From: an uncultured Alphaproteobacteria bacterium
GTDB lineage: Bacteria; Pseudomonadota; Alphaproteobacteria; Rhizobiales; Rhizobiaceae
Assembly (NCBI GenBank): GCA_929200315.1
Contig: CAKMZB010000003.1
Span: forward strand, 254,761-318,760
DNA: 64,000 bases
Direction of reading: 5' to 3'
Part shown: positions 1 to 7,940 of the stretch, one piece after another
How positions within the stretch are numbered: the first letter of the stretch is position 1
How the letters are laid out: each line of letters starts with the position of its first letter
Program-made: the position numbers and the translations under genes
Notes under the pieces: generated by a model
The model's input: the letters and a program-made list of their open reading frames with translations, nothing else
The model's database searches: none
What the model was told of the DNA's origin: nothing

Positions 1-276
1 GGCATCGAGGAAGGTGCGGTCGAAGAAGACAAGCGGCACGTCACGCGCTGCCCATTTGTCATAGGCCTCAACCGAGCGGGCAAAGAGCAGGTCGCGAAAG
101 GCTACGGCGTCCGCATCGGGCAATGCAGTTCCGCCTGACGCCATCTGCCCGGCCACAATCTCCCGTCCAATCTCCCGCTGAACGGCAAGACCGCGCTGCG
201 CCAGCTCCTCAATCAACGTTGATTTTCCACCGCCGGACGCGCCGCTAATGGCGATGAGGGTCACGGAACTATCCAT
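1..276 (-). CDS. P-loop ATPase/kinase, C-terminal part outside the window
   Basis: This gene runs off the left edge, so only its first 92 codons are visible. The start is the ATG ending at 276. Residues 12-19 read GASGGGKS, a clear Walker A loop directly after a short first beta strand (VTLIAIS), which is the usual layout of small AAA_28-type or kinase-like P-loop proteins. A later stretch reading VPLVFFDRTFLDA resembles the strand and acidic residues that follow in this group. The substrate cannot be told from the visible part. It is transcribed in the same direction as the acyl-CoA ligase to its right. Confidence 0.6.
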   Translation of the reverse strand, partial: MDSSVTLIAISGASGGGKSTLIEELAQRGLAVQREIGREIVAGQMASGGTALPDADAVAFRDLLFARSVEAYDKWAARDVPLVFFDRTFLDA

Positions 277-309
277 AATCTCCGGCTCTCGGCTCCCTAT
301 GCGAGCAAA

Positions 310-341
310 CCTGTCATTCCCGCGAAAGCGGGAATGACAGG
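310..341. repeat. Perfect 14-bp inverted repeat with GAAA loop
   Basis: The arms CCTGTCATTCCCGC and its exact complement are separated by GAAA, giving a 32-bp palindrome between two genes on the minus strand. It may act as a terminator for the acyl-CoA ligase gene, but no T-run follows on either side. Hairpins with a GTCATTCCCGCGAAAGCGGGAAT core are known as dispersed intergenic repeats in several proteobacterial genomes. Only one copy is in this window. Confidence 0.7.
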
Positions 342-347
342 GAGAGG

Positions 348-1892
348 TTAAGCTGACTGTTTCATGGTCTCCCAATAGGCGTCCTTCAGAAAACGCTTCA
401 TCAGCTTGCCCGTGGGCGTGCGGGGCATGTCAGCTTTGAAATCCACGCTCTTTGGCGTCTTGATCGACGACAGACGCTGGCGGCAATAGGCGATGAGTTC
501 GGCGGCGAGATCATCACCCGCAGTCGCTCCGTCGGCAGGCTGCACAACGGCCTTCACCTCTTCCCCAAGCTCCTCGCTTGGCACACCGAAGACCGCCACA
601 TCATAGACCGCCGGATGGCTGATGAGCAGATCTTCGATCTCCTGCGGATAGACGTTCACACCGCCGGAAATGATCGTGTAAGCGCGCCGGTCAGTGAGGT
701 AGAGGAAGCCGTCTTCATCCAGCCGCCCGATATCCCCCAGCGTCGACCAACCTTGCTCGGTGAAGGCGCGATCCGTCTTCTCCTCATCCCCGTAATAGGC
801 AAAGACGAGACCTGCATCGAAGAAGACATCCCCCACTTCGCCCACAGGCAATTCGTTCCTCTCATCATCGAGAATCCGGATAGAGCCAATAAGCGGGCGA
901 CCCACACTGCCGGGGTGGTCGAGCCATTCCTGCGATGTGGAGGCGCACACGCCATTGCCCTCGGTCCCGGCGTAATATTCCACAACAATCGGCCCCCACC
1001 AGTCGATCATACCCCGCTTCACCTCCACCGGGCAGGGCGCAGCGACGTGGACGGCGCCTTTAAGGCTGGAAACATCATAGGAGAGACGCTTCTCCTGCGG
1101 CATTTTGAGGAGCCGCACAAACATGGTCGGCACAACCTGTGTGTGCGTGATGCGCTCGGTCTCGACGATTTCCAGAAAGCGCTCCTCGTTGAACTTTTCC
1201 ATGATGATCGTGGTCGCCCCCTCCGCGCAGGCGACCATGGCGCCAGAGAGCGGGGCGGAATGATAGAGCGGCGCAGGAGAGAGATAGATTGAGTCGGCGG
1301 TCATCCCCGCAAGGTCGCAAAACACCGGGCCAACGATGGGGTTTGCATATTCAATGCCCTGGGTAACAAAGGCGCGGCGAATGCCCTTCGGTCGCCCGGT
1401 CGTGCCGGAGGAATAGAGCATCGCCGTCCCGGCTGCTTCATCTTCGATTGGGTTGGCAGACTGTGCCGCCACCAGTGCATCCCAGGAGGCAAAGCCCTCT
1501 GCCGCCTTCCCCACCATGACAAAATGCGGCTGCGTCTCCACAAGGTCACGGACCTCGCCGCCAATGGCGCCGTAGCCGTCCGACGTGATGAAGAGCTTGG
1601 CCTCGCAATCGGCGACGATATAGGCGGCTTCATCGGCGGTAAGATACCGGCTGATCGCGGTAAAGATGACCCCCGAGCGCTGCGCCGCCCAGGCCAGAGC
1701 CATCAGCTCCAGCCGGTTCTCCATCATGAAGGCGATATGGTCGCCAATGCCAATGCCAAGCGAGCGCATGGCATGAGCGTTGCGGTTCGCCGCGGCTTCT
1801 AACTGGGCGAAGGTCAAAGCCTCCCCGGTGGAGGCCATGCGGTAGGCGTGTTTATGCGGCGTTGCGGCGGCGATGGTGCGGGGATGTTTCAT
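348..1892 (-). CDS. AMP-forming acyl-CoA synthetase (FadD/CaiC-like ligase)
   Basis: A 514-residue member of the adenylate-forming (ANL) superfamily, expected to activate a carboxylic acid with ATP and transfer it to CoA in the cytoplasm. The AMP-binding motif MLYSSGTTGRPKGI lies at about residues 158-171. The hinge and A8 region (DRRAYTIISGGVNVYP) follows near residue 410. The C-terminal PRTPTGKLMKR motif carries the lysine used in adenylation. The length is normal for the family. The acid substrate cannot be read from sequence; medium- or long-chain fatty acids or other carboxylates are all possible. The gene stands alone between the palindrome and the MgtC gene. Confidence 0.85.
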   Translation of the reverse strand: MKHPRTIAAATPHKHAYRMASTGEALTFAQLEAAANRNAHAMRSLGIGIGDHIAFMMENRLELMALAWAAQRSGVIFTAISRYLTADEAAYIVADCEAKLFITSDGYGAIGGEVRDLVETQPHFVMVGKAAEGFASWDALVAAQSANPIEDEAAGTAMLYSSGTTGRPKGIRRAFVTQGIEYANPIVGPVFCDLAGMTADSIYLSPAPLYHSAPLSGAMVACAEGATTIIMEKFNEERFLEIVETERITHTQVVPTMFVRLLKMPQEKRLSYDVSSLKGAVHVAAPCPVEVKRGMIDWWGPIVVEYYAGTEGNGVCASTSQEWLDHPGSVGRPLIGSIRILDDERNELPVGEVGDVFFDAGLVFAYYGDEEKTDRAFTEQGWSTLGDIGRLDEDGFLYLTDRRAYTIISGGVNVYPQEIEDLLISHPAVYDVAVFGVPSEELGEEVKAVVQPADGATAGDDLAAELIAYCRQRLSSIKTPKSVDFKADMPRTPTGKLMKRFLKDAYWETMKQSA

Positions 1893-2035
1893 GGGCAGAA
1901 GGTGGACGGATGAGACGGGGAATGGAAGGGGTGATGGAGTGTGTGGTCATGGGCAAAGCGCAATCATCAATCCAGTTTTGCCAATATGTCGGATTGTCGA
2001 ACCCTTTAGACCCGATCAAAAATCCGGCCAGCCTC

Positions 2036-2494
2036 CTACTCCTCTAACCTCCTCTGATGACGCTTTTTCAAATTCCTCACCAATGGCCGCAAGCCGAGAT
2101 TGGTGAGGTAGATCAGCAGGGTTAGAACGATGGCGTAGACTATGTAGCCCGAACCACAGATCAGGCCCACGGCGGCGGAGCACCACAGGGTAGCGGCGGT
2201 GTTGATTCCCTGCACATCCAAACCCTGACGAAAAATAATGCCCGCGCCGATAAAGCCGACACCGGAGACCACCTGCGCGGCAACCCGGGTGGGGTTGATA
2301 TCGTCTGTAAAGAGAGCAGCAAATACCACAAAACCGGCAGACCCCAGCGCAACAAGGGCATTGGTGCGCAGCCCCGCCATGCGGCCGCGAAGCTGCCGTT
2401 CGGTGCCGATTACTGCTCCCAGCAGCATGGCAACGGCCATGTTGATTGCGGCAAACACCACGGACATGTCGATTTCAAAATAGGTTTGGACCAT
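2036..2494 (-). CDS. MgtC/SapB family membrane protein
   Basis: A 152-residue integral membrane protein with four or five hydrophobic segments. It carries the MgtC/SapB hallmark stretches GAVIGTERQLRGRMAGLRT in the first half and GVGFIGAGIIFRQG in the middle. MgtC proteins are known for Mg2+-limitation survival and for modulating the F-type ATPase. This short form lacks the C-terminal ACT-like cytoplasmic domain of Salmonella MgtC and ends in a basic tail (RNLKKRHQRR). The exact role here is unknown. It is a single gene; no Mg2+ riboswitch was recognised upstream. Confidence 0.85.
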   Translation of the reverse strand: MVQTYFEIDMSVVFAAINMAVAMLLGAVIGTERQLRGRMAGLRTNALVALGSAGFVVFAALFTDDINPTRVAAQVVSGVGFIGAGIIFRQGLDVQGINTAATLWCSAAVGLICGSGYIVYAIVLTLLIYLTNLGLRPLVRNLKKRHQRRLEE

Positions 2495-2899
2495 CTCAGC
2501 CTTTCAGGGACATCAGAAAATCAAATGGTGCAGCGCACACGCCCAGTATAGAGTCTGGCGCTACGGTCGCAACTCGCACCGCTCATCACGAAGTTGCAAG
2601 ATTTTGTTTTTGCATCAAAATTGCCTTGCAGCTTTCAACAACTGAAGCGTTTTTGAGCAACGGGTAACTGCAACAATGTCAGTCGCTGGCGGTGATGCCA
2701 TTTTGATAGGTGGCTTCTCCCAAACTCCTGCGACAGGTGGTCAACGCATTTGTTTGTGGTGCCCCACGCCCTGAATTTGAGATGGGGCGGGCCTTTGTCA
2801 GGGGATATGCAGATCTGGCCTGTTTCCACACACCATTACCAATTCAATGGCTTTTGTAGCAGGCCGTGTGATCCCTGGCAGCGGCAGTTCGCAGGTATT
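2495..2899. other. 405-bp intergenic region, no gene recognised
   Basis: Short open frames exist on both strands but none has a convincing start, a ribosome-binding site or a recognisable product. A GCCCCAC/GTGGGGC-like imperfect hairpin lies near 2760-2795. The base composition is more AT-rich than the flanking genes around 2590-2660. Confidence 0.4.
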
Positions 2900-3667
2900 T
2901 TACGCGGCCAATCTGGTTGTCGTTCTGGCGCCTTCGCTGATCTCGATGAAATCCATTTCGCCTATCTTATGCCATCTGTCAGGACTCTCATCCAATGGTT
3001 CTGAAGCCAGAACAGATCCTCCCGAATCCAGATCTTTTCCCAGATAGAGAGAGGGGCTTTTTTCGTCACTTGAATAGCGAAACGCGTAGATGGAATGTCC
3101 ATCTGACAAAGCACAGGTAATCCGGTTGGGCTGATTTATCCCAACTTGAAGTGATCTAATTTTTTCAATTGATCTGTTTACGGCTTCAAGAGGGTCGTCA
3201 TTCAATCTGTTTGCCAACAAGGTTAGAAAAAACATCTCAGAATCTGTCGACCCCTGCCGGATGCTATAAATTTCGTCGGGCAAATCCGCTTCCAATTGCC
3301 TCTTGATGGCCTGAAAGCCACCAATCTGACCGTTGTGCATGAATGTCCATTTTCCGTGTCGGAATGGATGGCAATTCGTCCTCGACGTCTCACCAACGGT
3401 AGATGCCCTTACGTGAGCCAGGAAGAGTTGCGAGCGTATCATCCGGCACAGATCGGGCAGGTTTCCGTCTGACCAGGCAGGCAATACGTCACGATACAGT
3501 CCCGCACGCTGCTGGCCATTGTACCACGCTACACCAAAGCCATCGCCGTTGACCGCCAACTTCGCCTCAGTTGCGTTTTGGCTTTGCTCCAGCAGTGAAT
3601 GTTGCGGCAAAACGATGATGCGTTCGAGCGGTATTTCAGGCCCAATATAGGCGGTAAATCGACACAT
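2900..3667 (-). CDS. Class II glutamine amidotransferase domain protein (YafJ-like)
   Basis: A 255-residue protein that begins MCRF, so Cys2 becomes the N-terminal nucleophile after Met removal, as required in class II (Ntn) glutamine amidotransferases. Further family residues are NGDGFGVAWY at about 40-50, the LAHVRAST stretch, and HPFRHGKWTFMHNGQIGG. The protein is a stand-alone glutaminase domain without a synthetase partner, as in YafJ and EgtC-like proteins. Its acceptor or substrate is therefore unknown. Codon use looks less G+C-rich than in many neighbours, which may suggest a different history. It is monocistronic. Confidence 0.85.
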   Translation of the reverse strand: MCRFTAYIGPEIPLERIIVLPQHSLLEQSQNATEAKLAVNGDGFGVAWYNGQQRAGLYRDVLPAWSDGNLPDLCRMIRSQLFLAHVRASTVGETSRTNCHPFRHGKWTFMHNGQIGGFQAIKRQLEADLPDEIYSIRQGSTDSEMFFLTLLANRLNDDPLEAVNRSIEKIRSLQVGINQPNRITCALSDGHSIYAFRYSSDEKSPSLYLGKDLDSGGSVLASEPLDESPDRWHKIGEMDFIEISEGARTTTRLAA

Positions 3668-3887
3668 CTGACTTCAACTTCGTTGATCCGAGGGAGAATG
3701 TGTCATGACACCGTTGTAGATTGGTCCTTTTTCTCTCTAAAATCACTCTTGGATTGGGACAATGTCCCACATTTCGGCAAGAAATGGGGTTTCCAGTTGG
3801 AAATTCACCGAAGAACTATCGCGGCCCGACCGTCCGGCTTGCATGGGCGCCAGTGCGAGATTGCCCGGGTGGCGGAAGGCGTGGCAC
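3668..3887. other. Intergenic region with two short palindromes
   Basis: It contains the perfect 12-bp palindrome GTGTCATGACAC at 3700-3711, just upstream of the amidotransferase start, and the 13-bp palindrome GGGACAATGTCCC at 3756-3768. The first could be an operator for the amidotransferase gene. No gene was recognised. Confidence 0.4.
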
Positions 3888-4595
3888 CTACGCCAGACTG
3901 ACACCGAACAGCCAGCCGATGCCGTAGGTCACGGCCATGGCAAGAATACCCCAAAACACCACTCTGACCGTGGCGCGAAGCACCGGAGCGGTACCGGCCT
4001 TCGCCCCGAGCGCACCAAGCGCCGCCAGCGTGAAAACCGTGGCGACAAGCACGAAAGGTATGATCTGCCTTTCAGGGGCGATAAATGCGGCCAGAACCGG
4101 GATCGCAGCCGCAACACTGAAGGTGGCACCGGAGGCCAAAGCCGCCTGTATTGGATTGGCCGAGTTGACATCCGACAGGCCAAGCTCATCGCGAACATGC
4201 GCAGCAAGAGCATCTTTTTGCGTCAATTCCACCGCAACCTGATGTGCGGTTTCGTTTGACAATCCCCTCTCTCGATAAATCTCGGCAAGCTCTTCAAGCT
4301 CATCGGCGGGATGGTTTTCCAGAGCCTCTTTTTCGCGGGCAATGTCGGCCCGCTCCACGTCCGCCTGGGAGGAGACAGAGACATATTCTCCAGCCGCCAT
4401 CGACATGGCCCCCGCCGCAAGCCCGGCAATGCCTGCGACCATCACGACGTTCTTGGAAGGATCGGCGGCGGCAACGCCAACCAGCAGAGATGAAACTGAA
4501 ACAATGCCGTCATTGGCGCCGAGCACGGCAGCACGCAGCCAACCGCTCCGGGTCACATAGTGGGGATCGTCTGAATGTGCTGAGGCTTCTGGCAT
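3888..4595 (-). CDS. VIT1/CCC1 family iron/manganese transporter
   Basis: A 235-residue membrane protein of the vacuolar iron transporter family. The N-terminus has the family signature RSGWLRAAVLGANDGIVS followed by a helix with SSLLVGVAAA. A second conserved stretch reads AGAMSMAAGEYVSVSSQ. A charged cytoplasmic loop (EIYRERGLS and surrounding Glu residues) follows, the place where related proteins bind metal. Three hydrophobic segments fill the C-terminal third. Family members export Fe2+ or Mn2+ from the cytosol. It is a single gene. Confidence 0.9.
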   Translation of the reverse strand: MPEASAHSDDPHYVTRSGWLRAAVLGANDGIVSVSSLLVGVAAADPSKNVVMVAGIAGLAAGAMSMAAGEYVSVSSQADVERADIAREKEALENHPADELEELAEIYRERGLSNETAHQVAVELTQKDALAAHVRDELGLSDVNSANPIQAALASGATFSVAAAIPVLAAFIAPERQIIPFVLVATVFTLAALGALGAKAGTAPVLRATVRVVFWGILAMAVTYGIGWLFGVSLA

Positions 4596-4794
4596 GGTGC
4601 TGCGGACCCTATCGTAAACCTGGATCTCCGGACCTTATCAGGCCCGGTGGACCGGCCAAAGCAAACATCTCCCAGTATGCAGCTCGCTCCAGAGATTGGA
4701 GAAAAATGCGAACGTTAATGTGGCGGAGAGGGCGTCTGGCGACCATCCACAATGAGAGGACGCGGCCCAACGCGCCCGCCATGCCATCCTAATT

Positions 4795-4866
4795 TCAAGC
4801 CACGGCCGTTGCTTCGATTTCAAACATGAGACCCGGAATCGCTAGACGGGTAACGCTAAGCAGAAC
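4795..4866 (-). pseudogene. C-terminal tail remnant of a RidA family gene
   Basis: The minus strand reads LLSVTRLAIPGLMFEIEATA plus VA and a stop. This matches the last 22-23 residues of the intact RidA-family gene at 6011-6406 with very few changes. In 69 aligned bases 11 differ, and 9 of these are synonymous. Upstream of 4866 the similarity stops abruptly and the frame soon reaches a stop codon. It is therefore a severed 3' end of a once-functional paralogue. The rest of 4596-5085 holds nothing recognisable. Confidence 0.8.
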
Positions 4867-5085
4867 CGAAAGTTGGACCCAATCCATCGAGCACCGGGCG
4901 CTCACAACCACTGCAATCCCTTAGACAAATCCCAAATCATCTGCCGTGTGTGGACCCGCACATTCAATCAATCTCTTCAGCCTATTAGAACCAAATTTCT
5001 GACAGGAGACCAATCTCGATCAACATCTCGGTGGACGCCAGACCGCGGTTAGAATTCTATGACAAAGGCGTTGCAGTCTCGCTTG

Positions 5086-5526
5086 TCATGTATCCCCCAA
5101 ACCTTCTTGAAGTTTTCTAAGAAGGATCTGCAATTCTTCCAGTTCTTTGTGAGTTAGCGCTGTCTCTCTTATCATACAGGCCGTTACTTCCGGTGCTGAT
5201 TTTTGCAGCTTCTGTCCGCTGGAAGTCAGGTGAACCATCACCACTCTGCCGTCTTGTTTTGCACCGCTTCTGACAAGATGGCCTTGTTCTTCCAGCCGCT
5301 TCAACAATGGCGTCAGCGTACTCGTTTCCATCCGCAATTGTTTGGCCAATTCTGTCACCCTTTGGCCATCTCTCTCCCAGAGCAAGGTCAGTGTTATGTA
5401 TTGTGGATAGGTCAATCCCAGCACTTTGAGATGCCGCTTATAGGCGCGGTTCACCACATGTGATGCTGTGTAAATACCGTAACAAAACATGTCCTTGGCG
5501 CTGGTTGGGAGCGTGCTGGCCACCAT
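5086..5526 (-). CDS. MarR family regulator, OhrR-like
   Basis: A 146-residue winged-helix repressor. The stretch FCYGIYTASH near the N-terminus matches OhrR, where the corresponding cysteine (Cys15 here) senses organic hydroperoxides. The helix-turn-helix and wing cover about residues 55-100 (VTELAKQLRMETSTLTPLLK, then a DGRVV wing). OhrR normally represses an adjacent ohr peroxidase gene. No ohr is present here; the divergent gene is a short unknown ORF. Two palindromic sites sit just upstream of the start and are probably its operators. Confidence 0.85.
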   Translation of the reverse strand: MVASTLPTSAKDMFCYGIYTASHVVNRAYKRHLKVLGLTYPQYITLTLLWERDGQRVTELAKQLRMETSTLTPLLKRLEEQGHLVRSGAKQDGRVVMVHLTSSGQKLQKSAPEVTACMIRETALTHKELEELQILLRKLQEGLGDT

Positions 5527-5548
5527 CTTGAACTCTCAATGCAATTCT

Positions 5549-5616
5549 ATCGCGTGCGATCTAAATGTTGACACGCAAGATCCAATCACTCAAGAATGAA
5601 AAACATCGTGCACGAT
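5549..5616. promoter_or_regulatory. Paired palindromic operators between the ohrR-like gene and a divergent ORF
   Basis: ATCGCGTGCGAT at 5549-5560 and the perfect palindrome ATCGTGCACGAT at 5605-5616 are variants of one 12-bp site, with centres 56 bp apart. A TTGACA hexamer lies between them at 5568-5573. The position in the divergent promoter region, next to a MarR-type gene, fits autoregulation and control of the divergent transcript. Confidence 0.6.
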
Positions 5617-5632
5617 ATAAATGGAGATGACC

Positions 5633-5854
5633 ATGTCTTGGCTACCAAGTTTGCAAACAGAGACCCCTGAAGCCGGATTTGAGCTGGCAATCAAACTGTC
5701 CCGCATGGCGGTGAAGATCACCCAGCCGGACGACGATGCACGAAACAGGATGAGGTCGGATTATTCGAACAATGCTGACAGCCTAACAATGGCTTCCGGT
5801 GTTGTTGCGGCAAACTTTCAGACGGTCGCGCAAGCCAACAATTTCTGGCGATAA
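5633..5854 (+). CDS. Hypothetical protein, possibly a truncated gene
   Basis: A 73-codon frame chosen to start at the third in-frame ATG, because GGAG at 5623-5626 is correctly spaced for it. The product begins MSWLPSLQTETPEAGFELAI and was not assigned to a family. It lies directly downstream of the second OhrR-type palindrome, where a peroxide-detoxifying gene would be expected. It may be the remains of such a gene. It ends 26 bp from an aconitase tail remnant on the other strand, in a region full of broken genes. Confidence 0.35.
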   Translation: MSWLPSLQTETPEAGFELAIKLSRMAVKITQPDDDARNRMRSDYSNNADSLTMASGVVAANFQTVAQANNFWR

Positions 5855-5880
5855 CTCTCTTTGCGACGCAGGTCCCGATC

Positions 5881-5964
5881 TTAACGGTTGCCTGCCATTG
5901 TGCGGCTGAGCAGTTTGATCGGCTTGGCGCTGCCGTCAGCAAATTCGATTTCGGCGAGCAGTTT
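5881..5964 (-). pseudogene. C-terminal remnant of aconitase, copy 1
   Basis: The minus strand reads [20 protein letters not shown], then six unrelated residues and a stop. The intact acnA product has the same stretch as [20 protein letters not shown] near its C-terminus. The similarity covers only about 20 codons; nothing before or after matches. It is a remnant of a former aconitase copy and is not functional. Confidence 0.75.
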
Positions 5965-6010
5965 CTAGTAGGAAGGTGGGGGCCAACGGTTCCGCCCCAC
6001 CACCTTAATC

Positions 6011-6406
6011 TCAAACCACAGCCGTCGCTTCGATCTCGAACATAAGACCCGGAATCGCGAGGCGGGTGACGCCGAGCAGGGTCATCGGCGGTGCATTCCC
6101 GGTCGACCCGAAACGCATTCCAAGGCAATCGAAGTTTTTCAGCGCTTCATCCACATCGGTCGCGAAGATGCCGAGCCGTGTGACATTGCTCAAATCCATA
6201 CCGGCCTGTGCCAGTACCGCTTCCAGATTGGCCAGCGCCAACTCAATTTGAGCACGCATGTCCCCTGGATGCTGTGGCGCGCCGTTACCATCAACGGCCG
6301 TCTGACCAGCGCAGATGAGCTGCCGGGTGCCGCCCTCGATGACCTCGGCCTGATTGTAGCCCAGCTTGAGGGACCAGTCCCAGGGGTTGATAGGGGTGCG
6401 GTTCAT
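6011..6406 (-). CDS. RidA family protein (YjgF/UK114)
   Basis: A 131-residue protein of the RidA (reactive intermediate deaminase) family, which hydrolyses enamine/imine intermediates made by PLP enzymes or acts in related ring-forming chemistry. The start at 6406 is chosen because GGAGA sits just upstream and MNRTPINPWDWS is a normal N-terminus. Conserved parts are LICAGQTAVDGNG, PGDMRAQIELALANLEAVL and the C-terminal GLMFEIEATAVV. The usual Arg of the canonical catalytic C-terminal motif is not obvious, so the activity may differ. It is divergent from the WYL regulator at 6492, with about 85 bp between the starts. Confidence 0.85.
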   Translation of the reverse strand: MNRTPINPWDWSLKLGYNQAEVIEGGTRQLICAGQTAVDGNGAPQHPGDMRAQIELALANLEAVLAQAGMDLSNVTRLGIFATDVDEALKNFDCLGMRFGSTGNAPPMTLLGVTRLAIPGLMFEIEATAVV

Positions 6407-6491
6407 TGTCGAAATCTCCGGTGTTGTGTGACGCTGGAGAATTAGCCGGAATTGGTGCCATATTTTGTCACCATATGTGCTAAGGTTTGGC

Positions 6492-7211
6492 ATGAACATT
6501 CGCAGCCGCCATGATTCCATCCTGCGCTCGCTGCGTCGCGGCGGCATGGCCACTGTCGATGATCTGGCCCGGCAGGTTGGGGCGTCGCGGCGCACGGTGC
6601 TGCGCGATATCGGCGCGCTGCGCGAAGAGGGTTATCTCATCAACACGGAGGCCGGGCGCGGCGGCGGGGTGCAGCTTGATCTACAGTCCGCGCAGAAGGG
6701 CGCACCATTGTCGGTTCCGGAAGTCTTCGCCCTGCTGATCAGTGTGACCACCATGCAGGCCGCCGGGAATTTGCCGTTTGCCACCTTGGCCGATAGCGGC
6801 CTTGCCAAGATTGAGCGTTCGCTACCGCGCGACCGGGTGCGGGATCTGCGGCGGCTGCTCGCTGGTCTGCATGTCGGGAAACTCTCGCCGCAACAGGACG
6901 TGTCTGACATTGGCATAATCGACCCCGGCTTGCTGCCTGCCTTCGAGAGAGGTTTTCTGGACCGGCTCAATTTGCGCTTTCGCTACCGCGACGCGAGAGG
7001 CCACGAAACCTCCCGCCAGGTTGAACCCCAGGCCATGCTCATCCTGCCGCCGCTCTGGTATCTTGTGGGTTGGGATCCGGAGCGGGGCGACTTCCGCCAT
7101 TTTCGCATGGACCGGATTGGTGAACCGGAAACCGTGGAAGGAACGGTCTTCCGGCCGCGCCATGTGCCGTTCGAGGACGATGTGTGTCCCTATGATGAGC
7201 TACCAACGTAG
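6492..7211 (+). CDS. YafY-type transcriptional regulator (HTH plus WYL domain)
   Basis: A 239-residue regulator. The N-terminal helix-turn-helix (ATVDDLARQVGASRRTVLRD, about residues 20-40) and wing (INTEAGRGGGVQL) match the YafY/DeoR-like group. The C-terminal part is a WYL-type ligand domain, with LNLRFRYRDARGHETSR and LPPLWYLVGWDPERGDFR. The ATG at 6492 is preferred over an in-frame upstream codon because AAGG lies 8 bases before it. Divergence from the RidA-family gene suggests that gene is its target. The ligand is unknown. Confidence 0.85.
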   Translation: MNIRSRHDSILRSLRRGGMATVDDLARQVGASRRTVLRDIGALREEGYLINTEAGRGGGVQLDLQSAQKGAPLSVPEVFALLISVTTMQAAGNLPFATLADSGLAKIERSLPRDRVRDLRRLLAGLHVGKLSPQQDVSDIGIIDPGLLPAFERGFLDRLNLRFRYRDARGHETSRQVEPQAMLILPPLWYLVGWDPERGDFRHFRMDRIGEPETVEGTVFRPRHVPFEDDVCPYDELPT

Positions 7212-7222
7212 CCGCTCTGCCT

Positions 7223-7408
7223 TAGCAAGATAAAAGGTTTGATCTTCTTGGCGCTGCTGTCGGGAAACTCAATCTCAGCCTGCAGTTGCTGGCGCGGAGA
7301 GGGATAGTCTAACCCGTGGATGGTGACTTTTTCATCACCCTTCAGGCTAAGACCTTCCCAAGAAAAGCTACCGGTGAGGACCAGCGGCAACACGCCCATG
7401 ACGAGGGC
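7223..7408 (-). pseudogene. C-terminal remnant of aconitase, copy 2
   Basis: About 62 codons on the minus strand align without gaps to the swivel-domain end of the local aconitase: MGVLPLVLTGSFSWEGLSLK against [20 protein letters not shown], then [20 protein letters not shown]. The frame continues open from 7441 to a stop at 7190, but both ends lose similarity to AcnA. The final acnA segment after LLSR is missing. It cannot bind the Fe-S cluster or substrate, so it is a pseudogene fragment, longer than copy 1. Confidence 0.85.
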
Positions 7409-7532
7409 GTCTACATTAGAATCAGAATATCTATAATTCATTATTTTATATACTTATTCTCCCCATCGAACCTCTCCATAACCGCGCAACTTTGGTTGCG
7501 GGGCTTTGAACCCCGCTTATTGGAGAGAATGA

Positions 7533-7887
7533 ATGAAACTGATAAAACTTGCGGTCACAGCCCCCTTCGCCGCCTTTGCAATCCTGACCGCGGCGCAGGC
7601 TGCGGACAATCTCAAACCCGCTGAACTTTGAACCTGCAGAGGATTTTACGCCGGAACAGATGAAGGCCATGCGCGGCCGCGTCATGCCGCTGATCACCAA
7701 ACAGCCGCCGGAAGGGTTCAACACAATTATCGTTGGGCATGACGACCCGTTCGAGGCCGCAACCGGCATTTACCCTGAACCCCAGGGCGTGATGTTCGTT
7801 CTGAAACCTGACGGTGTTGGAGGGTTTAAGATCCTCGGTCATGTGGAGCCGCAGGACTGGGCGGGAATTGTTGGCACCGCCGGTTGA
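7533..7887 (+). pseudogene. Broken periplasmic histidine phosphatase family gene
   Basis: ATG at 7533 begins a good signal peptide (MKLIKLAVTAPFAAFAILTA, AQAA) but the frame stops at 7631. From about 7624 another frame continues to 7887 with FNTIIVGHDDPFEAATGIYP and later PQGVMFVLKPDGVGGFKILG. This resembles the second half of small histidine phosphatases, where the GH pair and a C-terminal FxPDG strand are conserved. The catalytic RHG half is missing, so the gene has an internal deletion and a frameshift. Two overlapping hairpins lie upstream at 7485-7516. The family assignment is by pattern only. Confidence 0.5.
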
Positions 7888-7940
7888 ATCAAGAAGGGCG
7901 GAGCCGCGGTCGCTCCGCCCCTCCTCAATCTCTCACCCGA

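Noticed and set aside
2635..2829. Possible transposase remnant on the minus strand
   Set aside because: The 64-residue translation has no DDE, HTH or other transposase motif and no terminal inverted repeats are visible.
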